Shown here piece after piece: positions 44,106 through 52,650 of a DNA stretch of 64,000 bases. The stretch comes from Pseudomaricurvus sp. HS19 (GTDB taxonomy: Bacteria; Pseudomonadota; Gammaproteobacteria; Pseudomonadales; Cellvibrionaceae): contig NZ_WVVW01000001.1 in NCBI RefSeq assembly GCF_009857815.1, positions 1,302,001 to 1,366,000 of the forward strand, in the 5' to 3' direction. Within the stretch, counting starts at the first letter, position 1. The number at the start of each line of letters is the position of its first letter. Both the position numbers and the translations under genes were made by a program. Below the pieces are notes generated by a model. It was given only the letters and a program-made list of their open reading frames with translations. It did not search any database and was not told the DNA's origin.

Positions 44106-45074
44106 TTACCCATTCGGATTAGCCACAATCCGCCCAACCACACCACCCCGTTGCAATCGTTCCAGGCCTTCGGGTATCCCGGCAAAGTCGATAACAGACG
44201 CCTCAATCGTCAACTGGCCCTGCGCCATATAGTGCAGCACTGCCGCGGTATCCGACGGCTGGCCACCACCGGAGCCTCGCAGGGTCACCGACTTGGCGAT
44301 CAGGGGCATGGTAGGGATCAACGCCTCGGTACTCCCGAGTCCCACCAGCACCACCCGACCGCCGGCGCGTACCGCAGAGATTGCGCCCGCCGTGGTGTCG
44401 CCGAAGCCGGCGAAATCCACAATCAGGTCCAGAGCCAATGGCGCTAACTCGCTGACATCGCTCACCACCGAGGTAACACCCTGCGCTTTGGCTGCGGACC
44501 ACGCCTCGCGTCGGGGCTCGGCCGCATGCACTTCGGCGCCAGCCAATACCGCGATGCGGGCACCGGTCATACCCAGCCCGCCGAGACCAACGATACCCAC
44601 CCGCATACCCGGCTGCAGCTCGCCGGCCACCATCACCGCGTGGTGCGACGTCTGGCCGGCATCGGTGGCGGCTGCCCCCTGCACAAAGCTGACCGCGTCC
44701 GGCAATGCCAGCAGGCAATGGACCGGCAACAGGCAGTGGGTTGCATAACCACCGTCGGCGTCGCGCCCCGGGCAGTAGGCCTGGGTGCCGGAGGCCACCA
44801 CCCGGTCGCCCACGGCAAAGCTCCCCGGGTCATCACCAGTGGCAATGATTACCCCGGCGATTTCATGACCGAGGACAATCGGCGGCTGCTTCGGCATGTA
44901 GGGAGTCAGGGTGCCATCCATACGCCCCACATCACTGTGACAAAGGCCGGAACCACGCACTTCGATCAGTACCTCTCCCGCAGCCGGTTGCGGCACAGCA
45001 CGCGCTACTGCTTCCAGCGGTATCCCGACTCCGTGAAACACCCAGGCCTGCATTGGCAGGACGCCCTCGCTCAT
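44106..45074 (-). CDS. Zinc-type alcohol dehydrogenase, short form without structural-zinc loop
   Basis: A 322-residue medium-chain dehydrogenase. The catalytic GroES part has the zinc ligands in GSGLCHSDVGRMDG (Cys, about 43) and VLGHEIAGVI (His-Glu, about 67-74). The NAD domain has GIVGLGGLGMTGARIAVLAGAEV (about 160-182). The four-cysteine lobe that normally binds structural zinc is missing; only a short segment with one Cys (YCPGRDADGGYATH) remains. Related forms include 6-hydroxycyclohexenecarboxyl-CoA dehydrogenases. The start overlaps the stop of the upstream SDR gene (ATGA). Confidence 0.88.
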   Translation of the reverse strand: MSEGVLPMQAWVFHGVGIPLEAVARAVPQPAAGEVLIEVRGSGLCHSDVGRMDGTLTPYMPKQPPIVLGHEIAGVIIATGDDPGSFAVGDRVVASGTQAYCPGRDADGGYATHCLLPVHCLLALPDAVSFVQGAAATDAGQTSHHAVMVAGELQPGMRVGIVGLGGLGMTGARIAVLAGAEVHAAEPRREAWSAAKAQGVTSVVSDVSELAPLALDLIVDFAGFGDTTAGAISAVRAGGRVVLVGLGSTEALIPTMPLIAKSVTLRGSGGGQPSDTAAVLHYMAQGQLTIEASVIDFAGIPEGLERLQRGGVVGRIVANPNG

Positions 45075-45838
45075 CAGAAGTTAAACCCGCCGCTGGCTTC
45101 AATATTCTGTCCGGTAAGCCAGCGCCCCGGAGGAGCGATCAGGGCATGGACGATATCGGCAATATCGGTGGGATGACCAAAGCGGCCGAGCAGTGTGTTC
45201 TGTTCGATCTGGCGGGCCAGCTCCGGATTGCCTTCCACCTCCTGGTTGGTCTCCCCGGTACAGTAGCCTGGCGCCACAGAGTTGACGGTGATGCCGCGCT
45301 TGCCCAGATCCTTGGCCAGCACCCGGGTAAACATCTCCACCGCCGCCTTGGCCATGCTGTAGGAGATAAAGGTAACGCCAGCCAGGCGGGAAGCCGCCGA
45401 GGAGATATTCACAATACGCCCCCCGTCCGCCAGATAAGGCAACAGCGCCTGGGTGAGGAAAAACGGACCGCGAACGTTATTGGACATCACCCAATCGAAA
45501 TGGGCCTCGGTCTCGGTGGCAATGGTGGCGTGCTCGCCGCCACCGATATTGTTCACCAGGATATCCAGCTGCGCACGACCGGTACGGTGTTCGAATTCTG
45601 TTATGACTGTCTCGACCAGGTGCTCGATGGCACCCGCCTCGCCAATTTTGGCTTGCACCAGGAAGCCCTCGCCGCCGGCACCTGTAACCGCCTTCAGTGC
45701 AGCCTCCGCCGCAGATCTGTTGCCGGCGTAGTTAATGGCGACAAGGGCACCGTCTGCCGCAAGCTTCTCCACGATGGCCCGGCCAATACCGCGACCACCG
45801 CCACTGACCAGCGCGGTTTTGCCTTTCAGTTCCTGCAT
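45074..45838 (-). CDS. SDR family oxidoreductase
   Basis: A 254-residue classical SDR: cofactor loop SGGGRGIGRAIVEKL (about 13-27), NNIGGGE near 95, catalytic ISSAASRLAGVTFISYSMAKAAVEM (about 145-169) and GRWLTGQNIEASGGFNF at the end. The basic residue pattern after strand 2 (YAGNRSAA) suggests NADPH. AGGAGA precedes the start. It is coupled to the alcohol dehydrogenase gene and follows the SnoaL gene by 23 bases, so these redox enzymes probably act in one pathway. Confidence 0.93.
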   Translation of the reverse strand: MQELKGKTALVSGGGRGIGRAIVEKLAADGALVAINYAGNRSAAEAALKAVTGAGGEGFLVQAKIGEAGAIEHLVETVITEFEHRTGRAQLDILVNNIGGGEHATIATETEAHFDWVMSNNVRGPFFLTQALLPYLADGGRIVNISSAASRLAGVTFISYSMAKAAVEMFTRVLAKDLGKRGITVNSVAPGYCTGETNQEVEGNPELARQIEQNTLLGRFGHPTDIADIVHALIAPPGRWLTGQNIEASGGFNF

Positions 45839-45861
45839 CTGTCTCTCCTGTTTGCAAGGGA

Positions 45862-46404
45862 TTAGCGGGGAATGCGCAGCGGACGCCGGTAGGCCGGGTC
45901 CGACCGGTCCCTGGCGGGTGCGGCAAGAGAATCGGGTACCAGGATCATGCGTTCCAGCAAACCGTTCTTGTCGAAGTTGGTGGTGCCTTCGGTGGTGCAG
46001 ACCCGGTCGGTAATCAGCCAGCCGGACGCAAACCGTTGCAGCCGATCGAGATAGCGGCCCACAGCAAACTCATCCTGCTGCCCGGGATTGTTGCCGTAAT
46101 AGGCGACGTAGGTTTCGGTGTGCGCCTCATCGCCATGCAGCTGACAGTAGTGGTTGGTCATGATGTGCTGGGTCTGCACCTGATTGTCACGGTGATGACC
46201 CAATACCCAGTCGGCAAAGCTGCGGGGTTCACCACTGAAACTGCCGGTCTGAATACGGGCGTCGGCATGAAACCCGGACAGCAACAGCTCGCGATCAAGC
46301 CGGTCCAGTCCGCGGGTGTAACACAGCAGGCAATCCCAGATACGCTGGCGATCGGTGAGTTCACGGAGCATGACATCCGTGTCGGCCTGATACAGGTCGG
46401 CCAT
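45862..46404 (-). CDS. SnoaL-like (NTF2-fold) protein
   Basis: A 180-residue NTF2-like domain protein. It shows the N-terminal helix RQRIWDCLLCYTRGLDRLDRELL and a following FHADARIQTGSFSGEPRSFADWVLG region, then strands with TQHIMTNHYCQLHGDEAHTETYVAYYG. This group includes isomerases, dehydratases and cyclases that use an acid-base pair inside the cone, often in steroid or aromatic catabolism. It is the first gene of the minus-strand cluster and divergent from the TetR regulator gene. AGGGGA precedes the start. Confidence 0.85.
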   Translation of the reverse strand: MADLYQADTDVMLRELTDRQRIWDCLLCYTRGLDRLDRELLLSGFHADARIQTGSFSGEPRSFADWVLGHHRDNQVQTQHIMTNHYCQLHGDEAHTETYVAYYGNNPGQQDEFAVGRYLDRLQRFASGWLITDRVCTTEGTTNFDKNGLLERMILVPDSLAAPARDRSDPAYRRPLRIPR

Positions 46405-46452
46405 GGTCGTTCCCCTGTTATGGTTATTGAGGTTGGGGCTGGCAACGCCTAA

Positions 46453-46495
46453 CTAAGCAGTTGCTTACTTAGAAGACTGACTGCTAAATTAGTAG
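46453..46495. promoter_or_regulatory. Candidate TetR operator dyads between snoaL and tetR
   Basis: Two palindromes lie in the 120-base divergent gap. TAAGCAGTTGCTTA (46454-46467) has perfect 6-base arms and sits within a larger CTAAG...CTTAG pair (46453-46472). A second dyad is GCTAAATTAGTAGC (46483-46496). TetR regulators usually bind such dyads over divergent promoters. Assignment is by position and symmetry only. Confidence 0.5.
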
Positions 46496-46527
46496 CTCAT
46501 GTAACCTACTGTCAAGCCGGACTTGTG

Positions 46528-47127
46528 ATGCCAGATGCACCAATCAAACGCCGCAATCCGGCAGAGACACAGCAGAAAATTATCGCCGCCGCACAACAGG
46601 CGTTTGCGCAGCAGGGTTATGCAAGGACAGGGCTGAGGGATATTGCCGGTCTGGCGGACGTATCTTCCGCCCTGCCGGTGCGTTACTTCGGCACCAAGGC
46701 CGGGCTGTTCAGGGCAGCACTGGAAAATGCGGTGGAGCTGGATTTTATTACCGCTGGCAACAAGGCAGAGTTTGGCAAGCTGCTGGTGGAGGCGATCCTG
46801 GACAAACAGCGCCCTATCACCATTCCGGCGATGATCACACTCTCCATCGGCGATCAGGAGGCCGCCACCATCGCTGCGGAGTTCGCCCGTACCCGGTTAA
46901 TCGAACCCATGGCCAAATGGCTGGGAGCACCACGGGCGCGGGCGCGGGCCACGGCAATACTGATGCTCAGCACCGCCTTTGTTATTTTTAACCGGCACAT
47001 CATCCTGCAGGACAACCACCCAAAACGCAGCGGCGTGTCACTGTGGCTGGCCAATACCGCGCAAGCCATCGTCGATGGTGACGAGGTGACACTGAAACAT
47101 TTCCTGCAGGCGCGTACCGGAGTCTAG
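46528..47127 (+). CDS. TetR-family transcriptional regulator
   Basis: About 199 residues. The N-terminal helix-turn-helix reads AETQQKIIAAAQQAFAQQGYARTGLRDIAGLADVSSALPVRYFGTKAGLF (about 11-60), standard for TetR. The remaining helical domain would bind a small ligand. The start could be GTG 46525 or ATG 46528; I list the ATG. It is divergent from the SnoaL-SDR-ADH-SDR operon and most likely represses it. Confidence 0.92.
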   Translation: MPDAPIKRRNPAETQQKIIAAAQQAFAQQGYARTGLRDIAGLADVSSALPVRYFGTKAGLFRAALENAVELDFITAGNKAEFGKLLVEAILDKQRPITIPAMITLSIGDQEAATIAAEFARTRLIEPMAKWLGAPRARARATAILMLSTAFVIFNRHIILQDNHPKRSGVSLWLANTAQAIVDGDEVTLKHFLQARTGV

Positions 47128-47143
47128 GGGGTTGCGCCGGGAC

Positions 47144-49645
47144 TCAGGCCAGCTCCCGCAAGATCACCGCCGGCGGGGTGGTGATGGTGCGGCGACAGGC
47201 AAACACCCCCATAGCCCCGATCAGCAGCACCGACACACTGACTCCCCATAGCCACAACCCGGGGTGCCAGCGCACCGGGATCTCCAGTACCCAGCGCTGC
47301 ATGGCCAGCAACAGCACTTCTGACGCGGCCACCGCCATCACGCCGGACATCAATCCCAGCAAACTGAACTCCAGCCACAGGCTGCCCAACAGTTGCTTGC
47401 GTGAACTGCCCAGAGCCCGCAACAGTGCTGCCTCCTGCTGGCGTTCACTGAAACTGGAGGTCACCGCCGCCCACATGACCAGGAAGCCTGCGGCCAACAC
47501 TGCCAGCAACATCAGCTCCACACCGCGGCTGACCTGGCTGACAATGGCCTGGATCTGAGCCAGCATCCGATCCATTTCGATTACCACCAGGGTGGGATCA
47601 AAGCGCAGTAGCGTGTTGATGAAAGCTTTCTGCTGTGAGGGAATATAAAGGCTGGTCATATAGGCCGGGGCAAAATCGTCCAGCGACTGCGGTGAAAACA
47701 GGAAGTAGAAGTTGGGGTTCATGGAGTCCCATTTCAGGCTGCGGATGCTGGCCACCGTCGCCTCCAGCGTCAGGCCACCGATACTAAACCGCAGCTCGTC
47801 CCCCACCTGCAGGCCAATCTGCCGGGCCGCCTCCTGCTCCACCGACACACCCACACGCCCACCTGCAGGCCAGCTGTCCCACCACTGACCGGCTATCACC
47901 TTGTTGTCGCTGTTTAAGTGGTCGGTCCAGCTGAGGTTGAGCTCACGGCGCAGGGTCTCGGTACGCTCACGTTTTTCCTCATCGGGCTCAACTCCATTGA
48001 TGTGTGTCAGGCGCCCTCGCACCATGGGGAAGAACTGTTCGGTGGTGAGCTGGTTGTCACTCATCAGCTGTTTTACGCCATCCAGCTGGTGCGGAGCCAC
48101 GTTCAGCAGAAAATGGTTGGGCGTCTCCGGCGGCAATTGCAGCTGCCAGTCCTCCAGCAACGATGTGCGCAGCCCGGTAAGGCTGAGCAGCAGGCTGACC
48201 GCCAGTGCGAACACCACGGTCTGTATCAGCGTCTGCTGGCGGTTGCGCTGCAGGCTCGCCAGAGCCAACCGCCAGCGACTACCGGAACGCTCACTATAGT
48301 GCTGGATCCCATTCAGCAACAATCTCGCCAGCAGCAGCCCCAGGGCCACCAGCACCACCAGGCCGGCGCTCAGGCTCACCGTCAGCACCCAGTCGCCACT
48401 GAACACCGCCACCAGCAGCAACAGCGCCAGCAATCCAATCAGCACCTGCCAGTACTGGCGCACCGCACTCACCGGCAGTTCCCGCCGCAGGATTTTCATG
48501 GGCGGCACTGTGGGAAGGTGCCATAGCGGCGGGGCAGCAAAGCAGACCAGGCACACCAACCCGGTGAGCGCCGGGGGCAACAGCGCCAGCCAGCCAGGCG
48601 CCAACAGCGTCACCGGCAACAGGTCGCCCACCAACTGCACAATCGCCGCTTGTAACCAGTACCCCAGCACCAGTCCCAGCAGTGAAGTGATCACCCCCAA
48701 CCACAGCAGCTGCGCGGCGTAGAGACCGCGGATCTGCCCTGCTCCCGCACCCAGGCTCTTCAGCAAAGCCACCTGCTCCACATGGCGACTGGCAAAACGG
48801 CGAGCGGCGATGGCGATGGCGACACCCGCCAGCAGCACGCTGATCATGGCCGACAGGGAGAGGAACTTGCGCGCCGTGGCCAGCGCATTGGCGAGGCGCT
48901 TCTGTGAAGAGGCGACGTCACGAATGCGCTCATGCACACTCAGGCGGGGTTGCAGTTGCTGCAGGAATGCCTGCAGTTGCTGAGGGTCTTCTGACGCCAG
49001 CAGCCAGTTATAACTGATACGACTGCCGGGCTGGATCACGCCGGTGGCCTGCAGGTCCGCGGCGTTCATCAGCAATCGCGGCCCCATGGGTGAAAAGCTG
49101 TTGCCGCCGTCGGGCTCTTCCGCAATCACCCGGGTCACCTTGAGCGGCTTCTCCCCCACTTCCAGCGTATCCCCGAGGGAGATACCCAGCAGCGGCAACA
49201 GCCGCGCGTCCACCCAGGCCTCACCTTGTGCCGGAATAGTGGTAGCGACCGTGATCTGCTGCGGGTCAGTGGTAAACGGTTGGGTGGCGATATGCAACTT
49301 GCCACGCAGGGGATAGCCTTCGGTGACGGCTTTGACCGCTGCCAGCTGCATGGCATCACCGGCAAAGGCCATGGAGGAGAACTGCGTGCTGTAGGCGTAT
49401 TGCAGCCGGTGCTGCTGCGCCAGCGCCCGCCACTCCAGCGGTATGGGCTGACTGGAGTTGATCACACGATCCGCCGCGAGAAAGCTGTGGCTCTCCCGGG
49501 TGATAGCGCTCTGCAGGCGATCGGTAAAGATTGAGATGCCTGCCACCACGGTGACGGCCAGCAACAGCGCAACAGCCAGGATTTTCATCTCGCCGGCGCG
49601 CCAGTTACGCCATAAGAGCCGCCAGGAGAGAGTCAGGCGCTTCAC
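47144..49645 (-). CDS. ybbP: ABC transporter permease, YbbP type
   Basis: An 833-residue integral membrane protein with two FtsX/MacB-like membrane units. An N-terminal helix (about 20-40) and a large periplasmic domain come first, then three helices near 260-370 with the FtsX pattern (VALLKSLGAGAGQIRGLYAAQLLWLG), another cluster near 405-460, and a C-terminal three-helix unit near 715-825 (EAALLRALGSSRKQLLGSLWLE). YbbA-YbbP pairs belong to the mechanotransmission class of ABC systems and are thought to move or extract lipids or lipoproteins. The start overlaps the ATPase gene stop (ATGA). Confidence 0.92.
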   Translation of the reverse strand: MKRLTLSWRLLWRNWRAGEMKILAVALLLAVTVVAGISIFTDRLQSAITRESHSFLAADRVINSSQPIPLEWRALAQQHRLQYAYSTQFSSMAFAGDAMQLAAVKAVTEGYPLRGKLHIATQPFTTDPQQITVATTIPAQGEAWVDARLLPLLGISLGDTLEVGEKPLKVTRVIAEEPDGGNSFSPMGPRLLMNAADLQATGVIQPGSRISYNWLLASEDPQQLQAFLQQLQPRLSVHERIRDVASSQKRLANALATARKFLSLSAMISVLLAGVAIAIAARRFASRHVEQVALLKSLGAGAGQIRGLYAAQLLWLGVITSLLGLVLGYWLQAAIVQLVGDLLPVTLLAPGWLALLPPALTGLVCLVCFAAPPLWHLPTVPPMKILRRELPVSAVRQYWQVLIGLLALLLLVAVFSGDWVLTVSLSAGLVVLVALGLLLARLLLNGIQHYSERSGSRWRLALASLQRNRQQTLIQTVVFALAVSLLLSLTGLRTSLLEDWQLQLPPETPNHFLLNVAPHQLDGVKQLMSDNQLTTEQFFPMVRGRLTHINGVEPDEEKRERTETLRRELNLSWTDHLNSDNKVIAGQWWDSWPAGGRVGVSVEQEAARQIGLQVGDELRFSIGGLTLEATVASIRSLKWDSMNPNFYFLFSPQSLDDFAPAYMTSLYIPSQQKAFINTLLRFDPTLVVIEMDRMLAQIQAIVSQVSRGVELMLLAVLAAGFLVMWAAVTSSFSERQQEAALLRALGSSRKQLLGSLWLEFSLLGLMSGVMAVAASEVLLLAMQRWVLEIPVRWHPGLWLWGVSVSVLLIGAMGVFACRRTITTPPAVILRELA

Positions 49646-50340
49646 GTCGTCAGTACCCCAGCATCAGAAACCTGACCGTTAAAACCCACCACTTCGCCAC
49701 CTTCCATCACCAGGTGCTGCTGGCACAGATCCGCCAGCCGCTGTTCGTGCGTAACCAATACCAGTGTGGTGCCCTGCTCACGGTTGAGATCAAACAGCAG
49801 GTCGATGATGTGGGCCCCGGTGGTGGAATCCAGGTTGCCGGTGGGCTCATCGGCAAACAGGATATCGGGCTCCGAGGCAAAGGCCCGGGCAATGGCCACA
49901 CGCTGTTGCTCACCGCCGGAGAGCTGTTGCGGGTAGTGCTGCAGGCGCTGCTGTAAGCCAACCCGCTGCAGGAAGGTCTCTGCCTTGGCGCGGGCATCGC
50001 TGACACCGTGCAACTCCAGCGGCAACATCACATTCTCCAGCGCTGTCAGCCCCGGCAACAGCTGGAACGACTGAAACACAAAGCCCACATGCCCGGCCCG
50101 CAGCGCCGCCCGGCCCTCTTCATCCAGTTGGGTTAGGGATTGGCCGGCCAGCTCAACCTCGCCACAGGAAGGCACATCCAGGCCCGCCAGAATTCCCAGC
50201 AAGGTGGATTTGCCGGAGCCGGAAGCCCCGGTAATGGCCAGGCTGGCACCGGCGGCGAGGGAGAAAGAGACGGACTTAAGGATTTCCAGTTCGCCGGCGG
50301 AGGTCTCCACCCGCTTGCCGACATTGGTGACAGAAAGCAT
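49642..50340 (-). CDS. ybbA: ABC transporter ATP-binding protein, YbbA type
   Basis: A 232-residue LolD/MacB-like ATPase: Walker [10 protein letters not shown] (about 39-47), Q-loop [18 protein letters not shown] (about 91-108), signature [16 protein letters not shown] (about 140-155) and Walker [14 protein letters not shown] (about 160-172). The last residues ([15 protein letters not shown]) are family-typical. With YbbP it forms one complex at the inner membrane. As in Escherichia coli the gene is divergent from tesA. Confidence 0.94.
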   Translation of the reverse strand: MLSVTNVGKRVETSAGELEILKSVSFSLAAGASLAITGASGSGKSTLLGILAGLDVPSCGEVELAGQSLTQLDEEGRAALRAGHVGFVFQSFQLLPGLTALENVMLPLELHGVSDARAKAETFLQRVGLQQRLQHYPQQLSGGEQQRVAIARAFASEPDILFADEPTGNLDSTTGAHIIDLLFDLNREQGTTLVLVTHEQRLADLCQQHLVMEGGEVVGFNGQVSDAGVLTT

Positions 50341-50479
50341 TGCTGAATTTCACTCGCTGGTTGGGGTCAGAGGATTGTGACCAAGGCGGCAACGCCGGGG
50401 CAAGGTTTTCACAGAACTTTACCCGCTCCACCGGAAGCGGCAACATGATCGTTCACAGATCCACCAACAGAAAAAAGAT

Positions 50480-51133
50480 ATGACTCTGGTTACGACACTG
50501 CTGCACCGAAAAGATCACAACGTTTTTTTGCGCCCACTGCTGGTGATATTGCTGCTTGGCGCCATGCCGGTACTGGCTGAGCCACGATTGCTGGTGATGG
50601 GCGACAGCCTCAGTGCCGCCTATGGCATGGATGCCGCCAAAGGCTGGGTGGCGCTGCTGAATGGCCGTTTGCAGGACGACTGGCCGGAAGCAGAGGTTAC
50701 CAATGGCAGTATCAGTGGCGAGACCACCGCCGGTGGCCTGGCGCGACTGCCCAAGCTACTGCAACAGGCACAGCCACAACTGGTAGTACTGGAGCTGGGT
50801 GCCAACGACGGCCTGCGCGGCTACCCCCTGCGGGAGATGCGCAACAACCTGCGTCGCGCCATTGAGATGAGCCGCGAGGCCGGTGCCGAGGTACTGCTGC
50901 TGGGCATGCAGATCCCGCCCAACTACGGCCCCCGCTACAGCAACCAGTTCCAGCAGACCTACAGCGAACTGGCCGAGGAGCTGGAGGTACCGCTGGTGCC
51001 GTTTTTCCTCGACGGCGTCGCCGGAGACCCGGAACTTAACCAGGCCGATGGCATGCACCCCACCGCCCCTGCACAGCCCAGGCTGCTGGAGAATATCTGG
51101 CCCTATGTGGAGCAGTGGCTGGAGCTGATTTAA
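50480..51133 (+). CDS. tesA: Multifunctional acyl-CoA thioesterase I / protease I / lysophospholipase L1
   Basis: A 217-residue SGNH hydrolase. An N-terminal signal peptide (about 1-33, hydrophobic LLVILLLGAMPVLA) exports it to the periplasm. The blocks are GDSLSAAYGM (catalytic Ser, about 42), the glycine in NGSISGET, GANDGLRG (Asn) and DGMHPTAPAQ (catalytic Asp-x-x-His near 190). It hydrolyses acyl thioesters and esters. The gene is divergent from ybbA-ybbP, an arrangement conserved across gammaproteobacteria. Confidence 0.95.
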   Translation: MTLVTTLLHRKDHNVFLRPLLVILLLGAMPVLAEPRLLVMGDSLSAAYGMDAAKGWVALLNGRLQDDWPEAEVTNGSISGETTAGGLARLPKLLQQAQPQLVVLELGANDGLRGYPLREMRNNLRRAIEMSREAGAEVLLLGMQIPPNYGPRYSNQFQQTYSELAEELEVPLVPFFLDGVAGDPELNQADGMHPTAPAQPRLLENIWPYVEQWLELI

Positions 51134-51208
51134 GCATTGGTGAGGGTCAATTACCTATTCCGTGACTAGGGGAACAACAACACAGCCTACCCGCCGGGCT
51201 CCTGTATC

Positions 51209-51230
51209 TCGCCACTCGCCACTCGCCACT
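51209..51230. repeat. Short heptamer tandem repeat
   Basis: Three copies of CGCCACT in tandem in the gap between tesA and the convergent MFS gene, giving TCGCCACTCGCCACTCGCCA before AATTATC. It is slippage-type sequence with no visible gene effect. Confidence 0.8.
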
Positions 51231-51235
51231 AATTA

Positions 51236-52573
51236 TCAGCTCAATTCACGCATCGGCGTCGCCAGCACGCACAGCGCCGCCGCCAGTGCCGGCAAGGCGA
51301 AGCAGACAAACAACATGGGCATGGAAACCTCCAGCCCGATCAGCAGTCCCGCCAGCACAGGACTGATCACCGCCCCGGCACGACCAAGACCCGCGGCCCA
51401 ACCCAGGCCGGTGCTGCGGATCTGTGCCGGATAGATCACCAGCACCACATTGTAGAGGTTGGAGAAGGCGCCCATCAGGGTAATACCAATGATAAACAGC
51501 ATGCTCCACACCAGCTCAAACGGCAGAGTACCAATATCATTGACCAGCACCGCCATGGCAAAAATGCAGAGCGTACCAAGGGCAAAATTGATTGCCACCA
51601 GCTGGTTGAGCCCGAGCCAACGGGTCATCCAGCCAATCAACATGGTGCCAAACAGAGATCCAAAGGGAATGGCCGTCGTGCCCTGAATCGCCCTCTCCTG
51701 CGACAGGCCAGCGTTGCTGAGCACCTGCGGCATCCAGCTGCTGATAAAGTAGACCACCACAAAACCGGTAAAGAAGGCGCTCCAGGTGAGCAGTGTGGGC
51801 CAGCGGCGATGGGTCACCAGCAGGGATTTAACCGACGCCGACTCCTGACTGGCAGCAATGCTCAGCGCCGGCAGTTCGGCAACGGTGCGCTGGCCGATGT
51901 ACTGCAGGGTGCGATTCACTTTTGCCAGTGCACGCTGCGGGTCGCGCTTCATCACAAAGGCGATGGACTCCGGTACCAGCCACTGGATCAATACACCCAG
52001 CACCACGGTAATCAGGCCCGCATAGAGGAAGATCCCCTGCCAGCCAATGCTACTGATGTACGCTGCCGTGAGCAGGCCGCCCAGCATGGCTCCTGCCGAT
52101 GCCGCTGCCACCAGGATTGAGACAATCAGGATGCGGTGACGGAGCGGGCTGAACTCACCGATCAACGGCGCAAGTGAGGCCACCAGTACCCCCAGCGCAA
52201 GACCGGCAATGGCTCGCAATATCACCAACTCCACGGCGTTGCTGGCAAACACCACGGCGCAGGTGGCAACCCCGGAGATCAACAGCGTCAAGCTCACCAT
52301 AATGCGGCGCCCGTAACGATCCGCCAGCCAGGAGAGGAACATGGCACCGAGCGTCATGCCCAGTACCCCGGAACTGAACACCAGCCCCATCTCGGCCGCA
52401 GGAACACCCCAGTCGGCACTGATGGCCGGCGCGGTGTAGGAGATCACCACAATATCAAAGCCTTCGATCATGCTGGCCAGCATGCCCAGTATCAGTATCA
52501 GGTACTGTTTCGGGGTGAGGCGGGATTCGTGCAGCAGTTCCAGTGTGCGGGTAGTTTCAGGTGTTGCAGACAT
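51236..52573 (-). CDS. MFS transporter, aromatic acid:H+ symporter (AAHS) type
   Basis: A 445-residue transporter with 12 predicted membrane helices. The first helix carries the AAHS-specific motif GFDIVVISYTAPAI (about 38-51). The loop after helix 2 reads SWLADRYGRRIMV (the MFS D-R-x-G-R-R motif, about 83-95), and MTRWLGLNQ is its echo after helix 8. Relatives (PcaK, BenK, MhpT) import protocatechuate, benzoate or phenylpropanoids with protons. It stands alone here, about 4 kb from the SDR/EthD catabolic cluster, whose substrate it might supply. Confidence 0.9.
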   Translation of the reverse strand: MSATPETTRTLELLHESRLTPKQYLILILGMLASMIEGFDIVVISYTAPAISADWGVPAAEMGLVFSSGVLGMTLGAMFLSWLADRYGRRIMVSLTLLISGVATCAVVFASNAVELVILRAIAGLALGVLVASLAPLIGEFSPLRHRILIVSILVAAASAGAMLGGLLTAAYISSIGWQGIFLYAGLITVVLGVLIQWLVPESIAFVMKRDPQRALAKVNRTLQYIGQRTVAELPALSIAASQESASVKSLLVTHRRWPTLLTWSAFFTGFVVVYFISSWMPQVLSNAGLSQERAIQGTTAIPFGSLFGTMLIGWMTRWLGLNQLVAINFALGTLCIFAMAVLVNDIGTLPFELVWSMLFIIGITLMGAFSNLYNVVLVIYPAQIRSTGLGWAAGLGRAGAVISPVLAGLLIGLEVSMPMLFVCFALPALAAALCVLATPMRELS

Positions 52574-52650
52574 ATTGATCTATCACTGTTGGTCTGATTG
52601 AAATTGTTATGTGTCAGTCCGGCGTAGCCGGCCTAGGAGCCCGGTGGCTT

